This document shows, piece by piece, positions 1 through 7,188 of a stretch of 17,550 bases of DNA; positions within the stretch are counted from its first letter, which is position 1; each line of letters begins with the position of its first letter. Source of the stretch: an uncultured Ruminococcus sp. (GTDB lineage: Bacteria; Bacillota; Clostridia; Oscillospirales; Acutalibacteraceae); contig CACXGJ010000265.1 in assembly GCA_902767125.1 (NCBI GenBank), positions 1 through 17,550 of the forward strand, given 5' to 3'. The translations under genes were made by a program, and so were the position numbers. The notes under the pieces were generated by a model. The model worked only from the letters and a program-made list of their open reading frames with translations, made no database searches and was not told where the DNA came from.

Positions 1-369
1 CTGATTTATATCAAGCAAAAAAAAGTTCTCTCTCAATACCCTGCTACAAAAGCTATGTATTGTGCATATATCAGCGTTTGAAAGCAATATCTGTTGTCTG
101 CGTAAAAACATATTTTCAGGTCTTTCTTTTATCAGTTCTTCTATTGCTGACATTATACGTTTTCTCATTTCTTCTGCCGCTGCATTCGTAAATGTGACTA
201 TCAAAAGTCTATCTGCCGAAACAGGAGCATTTTCATCTGTCAGCATCCTTATCACTCTCTGAACCAGAACTCTTGTTTTTCCCGAACCCGCTGCCGCTGA
301 TACTATCACCGAACCGCCATGTACATCAATAGCATCCTGCTGTGACGGTGTAAATCTCATCTCACTCAT
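1..369 (-). CDS. addA: ATP-dependent helicase/nuclease subunit A, N-terminal part (runs off left edge)
   Basis: AddA is the UvrD-like helicase and nuclease subunit of the AddAB complex, which processes double-strand DNA ends for RecA-dependent recombination, the Gram-positive counterpart of RecBCD. Only the first 123 codons are present. They hold the diagnostic SF1 helicase start: a Q-motif region (FTPSQQDAI, residues 6-14), Walker A (AAAGSGKT, 25-32), motif Ia (VTFTNAAAEEM, 58-68) and TIHSFC (103-108). The full protein would be about 1,200 residues, so helicase motifs II-VI and the C-terminal nuclease domain lie outside the window. The ATG overlaps the addB stop by 8 bases, so the two subunits are probably translationally coupled and made together. 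The family call is very secure from the motifs and the adjacent addB. Confidence 0.96.
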   Translation of the reverse strand, partial: MSEMRFTPSQQDAIDVHGGSVIVSAAAGSGKTRVLVQRVIRMLTDENAPVSADRLLIVTFTNAAAEEMRKRIMSAIEELIKERPENMFLRRQQILLSNADICTIHSFCSRVLRENFFLLDINQ

Positions 370-3300
370 CGTCTGTATCCTCCATTTTCTTTAATATTTC
401 TTCATTATCAAGCTCCAAGATCATATTTGTCTTTTTGCCCTTCTCATACCCACATACTTTTTTGTAATCGCAGTATTCACAAGCATCAAACGATGATTTT
501 TTTACAGGATTTCTTTCGATATTGCCGTCAAAAAGATTTGCTGCCATTTTTATGAATTGTTTGTCTATATATGAGAAAATCTTTCCGTATTCTTCAAGTG
601 ATACAAGATTTTGGCACTTATCCAGATTTTTACTTGCGGGAATATATATCCCTGCAATATCCTTCTCCATCGCTGCCAAAACTTCTTCATCCTTTATCAA
701 AAGACCGCTCATCTTGAAATTTTTACGCTGATCCTCTGAATTTTTCGCTCTGTTTTTCTCGGAATTGAATGCTTTTGCGGATGATTGAGGCGTTGACGGC
801 ATATATAATATTCCTGCCGGCGCAAATTTATATTTTCCGTTTTCGGAATATTTCTCCTTGCCGTTTTTCTTTATTGCTGAAAGATACAAAAGCATTTGCA
901 TATTAAGACCATAATATACTTCTGACAGCTTGAAACTTTTTTGACCTGTCTTATAATCTACTATTCTTATATACTTTTCATTGCCTTTTTTATATGTATC
1001 TACCCTGTCTATCTTGCCTGTTACATATATTTTTTCTCCACCAGGTAATTCCAATTCATATTCGGGAATATCCTGATTCTCTCCGCCTATTTTCAATTCA
1101 AAGCTTTCCGGTACAAAGCTGCTTACCGAAAATTCATCTATCAGTCTTTTCAGGACTATCACAAGATTCCTTTCCATTATACCAAACTGTGCCATGAATC
1201 TTTCAAGACGTTCATCTTTTCCTCCTATTGCTTCTATATAATTGTTTATATGCTTTTCAACCACTGCCGAAAGCTGATCATCACTGTATTGACTTATATT
1301 CTCAAATGTTTCTTCTTTCAGGAGATTTTCCAAAACATAGTGTACTACGCTTCCATACATTCCTGCATCCATTACAGCACGTTTTCTTGGATAAACTTTT
1401 AAACCGTATTTACAAAAATATGCAAACGGACAACTGTAATATATTTCTGCCTGCGATGCCGAAAGATGTATTTTTTCGCCAAAAAGCTGTTTTGCTTTTT
1501 TCTTGTCATATATCTTATACGGCTCATCTTTTATTGCTCTGTCTATTGACACACACATATCCTTGAAATTTTCGGAACTTAAAAAATACTCCTTCAATGT
1601 TTCCGACTCACAAGTATTATCATTCCATTTCGATGCACATTCTTCAAACCCCTGTCTTTCGGTAAAGTATATTTCTTCAGCCGAAAGCATATTTCTTCTT
1701 GTTATATTTACATTGTTAAGTATTGATTTCACTTCATCAAATATCACAGACGGCTTGAATTTTTCTCCTTTGAAATCAGCAGTGTGACAACTTATGAACA
1801 GTTTTTCGGACGGAAGTGACAATGCCGAATAAACATTATATTTTTCCAAAAGCGACATATCATACAATGCGTTATGCAGCGGCAGTTCTGATTTTATAAG
1901 TTCACTTCTTTCACTGTCGCTGAAAAATCCCACTGCACTTGACATTGCAGGAAATACTCCTTCCATTGCCCCTATCACAAATACCGCTTTCGGATTTTCG
2001 GATATCAGATTTCCCGCTATGCCTATCGTTACCTGATCCAATGTCTGCGGGATGTCTGATATAGGACTTTTCCTTATCATCATCTCCAAAAGTTCAGCAT
2101 AACGTCTGCTATCTATCTTCTTATTCAATAGAATATTATACATCCTGTCAAGTATTTCCATCGTAATGTTCCATACTCTTATCTCAGCTTCCTGTGCTTT
2201 TATATTGCCGCTGTCATGAAACCACTTTATAATATAATATAATTTTTCTTCTGCCTTAACATCCTGCAAAAGCTTATATACACTTTTTGAGATATCTCCT
2301 CCGCTCCTGGCATTGGCAACATTTTCTGAAAAGCTCATCATCGGACTTATTGCCCTTTTACGGATAGCCTCTATCTCCTGAAGCTCTGTATCGGATGCTT
2401 CCTGCTTTCTGCCATCTGACATTTCATTTCCGTTAGGATTCATTGTAAACTCTTCCGTCCAACGTTTTCCCCTTATGTCCCACATATACGCATAATTCTC
2501 AAGTATACACACTTCTTCGGATGATATATCGGTCAATTCCGTTTTTAAAAATGTCAGTATACTTTCAGTAGAAAATGATGAATGCACTATATCAAATGCA
2601 GATAATATCAATCTTATGAGTGAATTCCCTTCAAGTGATCTTTTATCCGACATAAAAAACGGTATGTCATACTTCGGAAATTCAGATTCTATTATATGCT
2701 TATATCTGCCGATATCACGGCATATAACAGTTATATCATTATATGAGAGTCCATCTTTTCTTACAAGCTGACATATACCTCCTGCCACACGTTTTATCTC
2801 ATCATACTCATTTTCAGCCTCATAAAGCTTTACAGCATTATCATCATTATCATATACATCTCCGTCAAATCTGAAAATACTTTCCTCCAATGCACTCAAT
2901 GACGGATTTTTAAATCTGTAATGACTGTTCAGATGCACTGTCGGCATTATCTCTATATTATTGTCATCAGCAAATTTCAATATCCTTTTCATCGTCATAT
3001 ACGGCTCTTTAAACATTGAATTTTCCGCATTTTTCAACGTCATACCATCAAACCCGAGACTTATTCCTACATATTCTGCCTGCTCAATTATCTTTTCAAG
3101 TATCTTATATTCCTGCCCGGAAAATCCGTTGAATGAATCAATATATACTCTCCTGTCCATAAAAAACTCATGCTCACACAGTATAGAATACAATCTTGTC
3201 AAATCATCACTCGGATCTGAATACGCCTCATTCAAGATTGCATCATATGCTGAATATATCAATGCACTCTCTTTTATTTTTTCTTTCAAATGCTCTCCTG

Positions 3301-3727
3301 AAATTTTCTCAACCGTTTCCATCAACTTTTCAGGCGTTATTGCACATATCTTATATTCTTCCACGATTGAAAGAATCATTTCCGCAAAGTCAGCCTTTCT
3401 TGACCTGTCAGCATACAAATCCAACTTATCGGATACTGCCTCTGCCGCAAGACTCATCAGCACTCCTTTTGCACCGTCATCTACCTTTTTTTTGGTATTC
3501 TCTCCATATTTTTCGGAAAGATGATCATACAATCTTTCAAATCCGAACACGCTTATTTCAGCAGCTTTAGATGCACCAAATTCATTCAATATCCTCTTTT
3601 CATTCTGAAAGGAACTTTGATCAGGTACTATCAAAACCACTTTTTTTAAGTCCTTTTCAGCTTTTAACTGTTGGTATATTCTATATGTCTTTCCGCTGCC
3701 ATTCCTTCCGCAAAAAAATTGTATCAT
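362..3727 (-). CDS. addB: ATP-dependent helicase/nuclease subunit B (AddB)
   Basis: AddB is the second subunit of the AddAB end-resection nuclease: it recognises Chi, carries one nuclease domain and partners AddA. The 1,121-residue length is typical for Firmicutes. Visible features are an N-terminal Walker A (GRNGSGKT, residues 7-14) and a RecB-type nuclease near the C-terminus with H796, GKIDRVD (904-910, D907), VDYKTG (923-928, D924 and K926) and QMLLYL (944-949). Four cysteines are placed as in the AddB iron-sulfur staple: C766 in the YYSCPFAYFC segment, and C1083, C1086 and C1092 in a C-x2-C-x5-C tail. AAGGAG lies 9 bases before the ATG and overlaps the stop of the upstream phosphatase gene. 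The 3' end overlaps addA by 8 bases. Nothing suggests truncation or loss of activity. Confidence 0.97.
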   Translation of the reverse strand: MIQFFCGRNGSGKTYRIYQQLKAEKDLKKVVLIVPDQSSFQNEKRILNEFGASKAAEISVFGFERLYDHLSEKYGENTKKKVDDGAKGVLMSLAAEAVSDKLDLYADRSRKADFAEMILSIVEEYKICAITPEKLMETVEKISGEHLKEKIKESALIYSAYDAILNEAYSDPSDDLTRLYSILCEHEFFMDRRVYIDSFNGFSGQEYKILEKIIEQAEYVGISLGFDGMTLKNAENSMFKEPYMTMKRILKFADDNNIEIMPTVHLNSHYRFKNPSLSALEESIFRFDGDVYDNDDNAVKLYEAENEYDEIKRVAGGICQLVRKDGLSYNDITVICRDIGRYKHIIESEFPKYDIPFFMSDKRSLEGNSLIRLILSAFDIVHSSFSTESILTFLKTELTDISSEEVCILENYAYMWDIRGKRWTEEFTMNPNGNEMSDGRKQEASDTELQEIEAIRKRAISPMMSFSENVANARSGGDISKSVYKLLQDVKAEEKLYYIIKWFHDSGNIKAQEAEIRVWNITMEILDRMYNILLNKKIDSRRYAELLEMMIRKSPISDIPQTLDQVTIGIAGNLISENPKAVFVIGAMEGVFPAMSSAVGFFSDSERSELIKSELPLHNALYDMSLLEKYNVYSALSLPSEKLFISCHTADFKGEKFKPSVIFDEVKSILNNVNITRRNMLSAEEIYFTERQGFEECASKWNDNTCESETLKEYFLSSENFKDMCVSIDRAIKDEPYKIYDKKKAKQLFGEKIHLSASQAEIYYSCPFAYFCKYGLKVYPRKRAVMDAGMYGSVVHYVLENLLKEETFENISQYSDDQLSAVVEKHINNYIEAIGGKDERLERFMAQFGIMERNLVIVLKRLIDEFSVSSFVPESFELKIGGENQDIPEYELELPGGEKIYVTGKIDRVDTYKKGNEKYIRIVDYKTGQKSFKLSEVYYGLNMQMLLYLSAIKKNGKEKYSENGKYKFAPAGILYMPSTPQSSAKAFNSEKNRAKNSEDQRKNFKMSGLLIKDEEVLAAMEKDIAGIYIPASKNLDKCQNLVSLEEYGKIFSYIDKQFIKMAANLFDGNIERNPVKKSSFDACEYCDYKKVCGYEKGKKTNMILELDNEEILKKMEDTDDE

Positions 3728-3741
3728 AACACTGTCTCTCC

Positions 3742-4461
3742 TTAACCTTTATTTTCGGACGAATAAAATTCTTCTCCATCATCAAGACGTATTGCCGCAA
3801 GTCTGCCTGTTTCAAAACATGCTCCGCAGTCAATGACAATATTATTATTATTTCTATAGATATATCCTTTTCTCGGATTATCTTCTATTAACTGTGTCGG
3901 AGTATGTCCGCTAATTATTATCCTATCTTCAAAATATTTTCTACCATAATCAGGTCTTTCCCACACCAATTCATCCAATGTATAATCATCAAGCTCCTTA
4001 TCAGGAGAAAAATTTCCGAGTCCAGCATGAACAAGTAAATAATTTACCCCGTTCACCTTCACTTCCTCATAAGCAGCAAATTCTCCGACATAATCCAAAA
4101 CTTCTTTCTGTTGTTCCATGTCAAGTTCTCTGAATCCTTTTATTGTCGGTAAAAAACCATTATACTGCCATATAAGAATTTTATCCAGAATTTCGGTATC
4201 AAGCGATTCAAGTAATTCTTTTGTTATCTCGCCCATTAAAAACGGCATACATTCCATAAACATTACTTCATGGTTGCCTATTATCGGAATAACATTGGGC
4301 ATTTCCATCATCTTCAGTAATACTTTAATCGAATGCGGACCTCTGTCAATTGTATCTCCCAGAATATACAATGTGTCACTGTCCTTCAAATTGATCTTTT
4401 CCAAAAGTTCCATAAACATTTCATATTCCCCATGAATATCCGACATAACGTAAACAGCCAT
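3742..4461 (-). CDS. PPP-family metallophosphoesterase (serine/threonine phosphatase-like)
   Basis: This is a cytoplasmic calcineurin-like phosphoesterase of the PPP type. The two-metal site motifs are all present: SDIHG (residues 7-11), GDTIDRG (35-41), GNHE (62-65), HAG (145-147) and GHTP (185-188), followed by the IDCGACF and GRLAAIRLDDGE C-terminal segment found in bacterial PrpE/ApaH-like proteins. The fold and metal chemistry are clear; the substrate is not. It could be phosphoprotein, a bis-nucleoside polyphosphate or RNA ends. At 239 residues it is of usual length with no signal peptide or membrane segment. The ATG at 4461 is preferred over an in-frame TTG at 4467 because AGGAGGT sits 7 bases before the ATG but only 1 base before the TTG. 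It is the first gene before addB (14-base gap), so it probably leads a phosphatase-addB-addA operon. Confidence 0.9.
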   Translation of the reverse strand: MAVYVMSDIHGEYEMFMELLEKINLKDSDTLYILGDTIDRGPHSIKVLLKMMEMPNVIPIIGNHEVMFMECMPFLMGEITKELLESLDTEILDKILIWQYNGFLPTIKGFRELDMEQQKEVLDYVGEFAAYEEVKVNGVNYLLVHAGLGNFSPDKELDDYTLDELVWERPDYGRKYFEDRIIISGHTPTQLIEDNPRKGYIYRNNNNIVIDCGACFETGRLAAIRLDDGEEFYSSENKG

Positions 4462-4468
4462 TTGCAAT

Positions 4469-4475
4469 ACCTCCT
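4469..4475 (-). promoter_or_regulatory. Ribosome binding site deciding the phosphatase start
   Basis: A full AGGAGGT Shine-Dalgarno sequence lies 7 bases before the ATG at 4461. The alternative in-frame TTG at 4467 would be only 1 base from it, too close for initiation, so the shorter protein is the likely product. Confidence 0.85.
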
Positions 4476-4485
4476 CTATTTTTAT

Positions 4486-4514
4486 TTTATATATTATATA
4501 AAAGCAAATGTCCC
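4486..4514 (-). promoter_or_regulatory. Possible weak promoter for the phosphatase-addB-addA operon
   Basis: On the minus strand, GGGACA (a partial -35 match) is followed after 17 bases by TATAAA. An overlapping TATAAT (4493-4498) has no recognisable -35 at the right distance. The stretch lies just beyond the prfB terminator and before the strong ribosome binding site, where a promoter would be expected, but the region is so AT-rich that -10-like hexamers occur by chance. Tentative. Confidence 0.3.
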
Positions 4515-4528
4515 ATTTTTAGTATATC

Positions 4529-4565
4529 AAAAATGCACCGAATATAAATCTCATATCCGATGCAT
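4529..4565 (-). terminator. Rho-independent terminator of prfB
   Basis: On the minus strand a 13-base-pair stem (ATGCATCGGATAT pairing with ATATTCGGTGCAT, including two G-U pairs) closes a 7-base loop and is followed directly by TTTT, giving a run of five T including the stem's last base. It starts 13 bases after the prfB stop. On the plus strand the same arms carry two mismatches and no T tract, so the signal is directional. It separates prfB from the phosphatase operon. Confidence 0.85.
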
Positions 4566-4578
4566 GAAAAAAACTATA

Positions 4579-5712
4579 TTATTCTTCTGTAAAATCCTCT
4601 GTCAACTTATTAAGACTTGCAGCTTTTAGATATGCATTTATAAATCCGTCAAGGTCTCCGTCCATAACAGCATTTATATTTCCTGTTTCATAGCTTGTTC
4701 TGTGGTCTTTTACCATTGTATACGGCATAAATACATAAGAACGTATCTGTGCTCCCCACGCTATCTCTTTCTGAACACCTTTTATATCCTCTATTTTCTC
4801 GAGATGCTCCCTTTCCTTTATCTCAAGAAGCTTGGATTTGAGCATCGTCATCGCTACATCACGGTTCTGATACTGGCTTCTTTCGACCTGTGAGGCTACT
4901 ACTATTCCCGTAGGTATATGTGTCAGACGAACTGCCGACGATGTTTTATTGACTTTCTGACCACCTGCACCACTCGCTCTATATACGTCCATCTTTATAT
5001 CTTCGGGACGTATCTCTATATTTATTGTATTATCTATCTCGGGCATTACTTCAAGTGATGCAAATGATGTATGCCTTCTTCCCGATGCATCAAACGGTGA
5101 CACTCTCACAAGTCTATGCACTCCCGATTCACTCTTTAAATATCCGTAGGCATTTTCACCCTCTATCAAAAGCACTGCACTTTTTAGACCTGCCTCTTCA
5201 CCATCAAGATAATCAACTTCCTTGACCTTGAAATTATGCCTTTCAGCCCAATGACAGTACATTCTGTACAGCATTTCAGCCCAATCTTGTGCTTCTGTTC
5301 CGCCTGCTCCCGCATGGAATGTCAGGATAGCATTCTTGGAATCATACTCACCTGTAAGCAAGGTCTGAAGACGCTGGGCATCCAAATCATTCTTAACCTT
5401 ATCAAATTCGCTCTGTGCCTCGTCCAAAAGAGAAATATCCTCTTCCTCATTTGCAAGCTCTATCAGGGCAAGTGTATCATCATATGCCGAAACCAAATCG
5501 TCATACGCTTCAACTTTATTTTTCAATGCACCTGTTTTTTGAAGTATCTTCTGTGAATTTTCTGCATCATCCCAAAATCCCGGTTGAGCTGCTCTTTGTT
5601 CAAGCTGCTCTATTTCCATTTTCAGCTTTTCAAGACCAAGGGCATTGGCAAGCTCTTTTATATCGGGTTCCAATTCTTCAAGTTTTAATCTTAATTCCTC
5701 AAACTGTATCAT
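4579..5712 (-). CDS. prfB: Peptide chain release factor 2 (RF2), without programmed frameshift
   Basis: RF2 recognises UGA and UAA stop codons in the ribosomal A site and triggers release of the finished protein. The 377-residue sequence aligns along its whole length with known RF2 proteins. It carries the UGA/UAA-reading tripeptide SPF (residues 205-207, within HRLVRVSPFDASGRR) and the catalytic GGQ loop (250-252). Most bacterial prfB genes have an early in-frame UGA near codon 26, read through by a +1 slip at CUU-UGA. Here the slip codon position survives as CTT (codon 25), but the next codon is GGT and the frame runs unbroken. GGGAG lies 7 bases before the ATG. The gene has its own strong promoter and terminator, so it is probably monocistronic. 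Its own stop is TAA. Confidence 0.98.
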   Translation of the reverse strand: MIQFEELRLKLEELEPDIKELANALGLEKLKMEIEQLEQRAAQPGFWDDAENSQKILQKTGALKNKVEAYDDLVSAYDDTLALIELANEEEDISLLDEAQSEFDKVKNDLDAQRLQTLLTGEYDSKNAILTFHAGAGGTEAQDWAEMLYRMYCHWAERHNFKVKEVDYLDGEEAGLKSAVLLIEGENAYGYLKSESGVHRLVRVSPFDASGRRHTSFASLEVMPEIDNTINIEIRPEDIKMDVYRASGAGGQKVNKTSSAVRLTHIPTGIVVASQVERSQYQNRDVAMTMLKSKLLEIKEREHLEKIEDIKGVQKEIAWGAQIRSYVFMPYTMVKDHRTSYETGNINAVMDGDLDGFINAYLKAASLNKLTEDFTEE

Positions 5713-5755
5713 ACAATTTCTCCCTCACAATTTTTTTCTTTACCCAATCTTTTAT

Positions 5756-5784
5756 ATTATAAATGAAATTTCCTTTCTTGTAAA
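5756..5784 (-). promoter_or_regulatory. Sigma-A type promoter of prfB
   Basis: On the minus strand TTTACA (5779-5784, five of six consensus bases) is followed by exactly 17 bases and then TATAAT (5756-5761, six of six). The predicted start, about 7 bases further on, gives a leader of roughly 37 bases before the prfB ATG. This is the best promoter in the window. The remaining bases of the 129-base divergent region up to the symporter start contain no plus-strand promoter that I would call. Confidence 0.88.
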
Positions 5785-5841
5785 GATAATTTTAACATTT
5801 TTTGCATAGTATTTATCAAAATATTTTTCAACGGTGATGAT

Positions 5842-7188
5842 ATGCAGGATATACAGAAAATCAATTCTTTTATAAACAATATCGTATGGGGACCTTATAT
5901 GCTCATAATGCTTCTGGGCATAGGCATATTCTTTACTGTAAAATTGCGGTTCTTTCCACTGATACATTTCAGAACATGGTGGCAACATACTGCTCTCTCA
6001 TTCCTTAAACCAAAAAAAAATTCTTCAGATGAGAAAATCTCTCCTTTCCAGGCTATGGCAACTGCTCTTGCGGGTTCCATCGGCACAGGAAATATTGTCG
6101 GTGTTGCTGATGCAATTGCTCTCGGTGGTGCAGGGGCTGTTTTCTGGATGTGGATCGCCGCTTTTTTCGGAATGTCAACGGTATTTGCCGAAAATGTTTT
6201 AGGTATAAAATATCGTACAAAAATAAACGGTAAATATGCAGGCGGTCCAATGTACTATATCGAAAAAGGTCTTCACTGCAAATGGCTCGCTGTCATATTT
6301 TCCGTTTTCTGTACTCTCGCCTCATTCGGCATGGGAAACATGACTCAAGCTAATTCTGTTTCAGGAGCTTTGCACAACGGCTTCGGAGTATCTCCAAAAA
6401 TAACAGGAATTATCCTTGCAATACTCGTTGCAATTATCATATTCGGCGGTATTTCCAGAATCTCAAGACTGACAGAAAAGCTTGTTCCAATAATGGCTGT
6501 TATTTACACCATAGCTGTACTTATTGTAATATCAGTTAATTTTAATGAGATACCTTATGCTTTCAGTGAAATATTCGTTCAGGCATTCGATCTCAAGGCT
6601 ATGGCAGGCGGCTTTATGGGCTATGGTATGTCAAGGGCTGTAAAATATGGTATTTCAAGAGGTGTTTTCTCAAATGAAGCAGGTCTTGGCAGTTCCCCGA
6701 TAGTACATTCAGCAGCTGATAATGATGATCCGTATCGTCAGGGTATGTGGGGCATCTTTCAAGTATTCATTGATACCATAGTCCTCTGCACTCTTATGGC
6801 TCTATGTATCCTAACTACACATTCTGACAAAACTTCCCTCAATGGCATAGAATTAAGCACATATTCCTTTGAAAGTGTTTTAGGCTATGCAGGAAATATA
6901 TTCATGTCACTTTCAATAATACTATTTGCATTTGCAACTCTCGTTTCATGGTCGTATTACGGTGAAAAAAGCTTTGAATATCTGACAAACGGAAAATTTA
7001 TCCCTATTTACAGAATAATCTATTCCATCATGGTCTGTCTCGGCTCTGTCACAAATATATCACTCGTATGGGAAATTTCCGACACTCTCAACGGTTTTAT
7101 GGCTATCCCAAATCTTATCGCTCTCATAATGCTGTCCCATGAAATAAAATATTCCGAGCTTTCACACAATCTTCTCCGCAAGCGATGA
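5842..7188 (+). CDS. Sodium:alanine/amino-acid symporter, AGCS family
   Basis: This is an integral inner-membrane carrier that uses the sodium gradient to import small neutral amino acids, typically alanine or glycine. The family-specific motifs are clear: the loop GSIGTGNIVGVADAIALGG (residues 78-96), GGPMYYIEKG (134-143), and SRGVFSNEAGLGSSPIVHSA (272-291) leading into a helix from about 300. About ten hydrophobic segments are visible, including 15-33, 97-120, 147-165, 184-203, 214-232, 302-325, 352-372 and 388-408. Its 448 residues are normal for the family. The ATG at 5842 follows a modest GGTGAT signal. It is the only plus-strand gene, transcribed away from prfB and towards the NTPase-CYTH gene, whose 3' end it overlaps by 27 bases. 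The exact substrate cannot be read from sequence. Confidence 0.95.
   Translation: MQDIQKINSFINNIVWGPYMLIMLLGIGIFFTVKLRFFPLIHFRTWWQHTALSFLKPKKNSSDEKISPFQAMATALAGSIGTGNIVGVADAIALGGAGAVFWMWIAAFFGMSTVFAENVLGIKYRTKINGKYAGGPMYYIEKGLHCKWLAVIFSVFCTLASFGMGNMTQANSVSGALHNGFGVSPKITGIILAILVAIIIFGGISRISRLTEKLVPIMAVIYTIAVLIVISVNFNEIPYAFSEIFVQAFDLKAMAGGFMGYGMSRAVKYGISRGVFSNEAGLGSSPIVHSAADNDDPYRQGMWGIFQVFIDTIVLCTLMALCILTTHSDKTSLNGIELSTYSFESVLGYAGNIFMSLSIILFAFATLVSWSYYGEKSFEYLTNGKFIPIYRIIYSIMVCLGSVTNISLVWEISDTLNGFMAIPNLIALIMLSHEIKYSELSHNLLRKR

Noticed and set aside
2961..3570. Open frames of about 120-190 codons on the plus strand opposite addB
   Set aside because: They lie wholly within addB, whose frame has unmistakable motifs; the products are low-complexity Ser/Ile/Phe-rich sequences and no ribosome binding site precedes them. 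The same applies to plus-strand frames opposite polC, dxr and cdsA.
5778..5830. Possible plus-strand promoter for the symporter (TTGTAA or TTAACA with downstream AT-rich hexamers)
   Set aside because: No pair of hexamers gives both a reasonable match and a 16-18 base spacing; the region is too AT-rich to call one.
5752..5988. Minus-strand open frame of 78 codons across the prfB-symporter divergent region
   Set aside because: It covers the near-consensus prfB promoter and the start of the symporter gene, and its product resembles nothing known, so chance is the better explanation.
7070..7082. GGAAATTTCC perfect palindrome inside the symporter gene
   Set aside because: It has no loop, no T tract and lies in a conserved coding stretch; short palindromes of this kind are expected by chance in AT-rich DNA.
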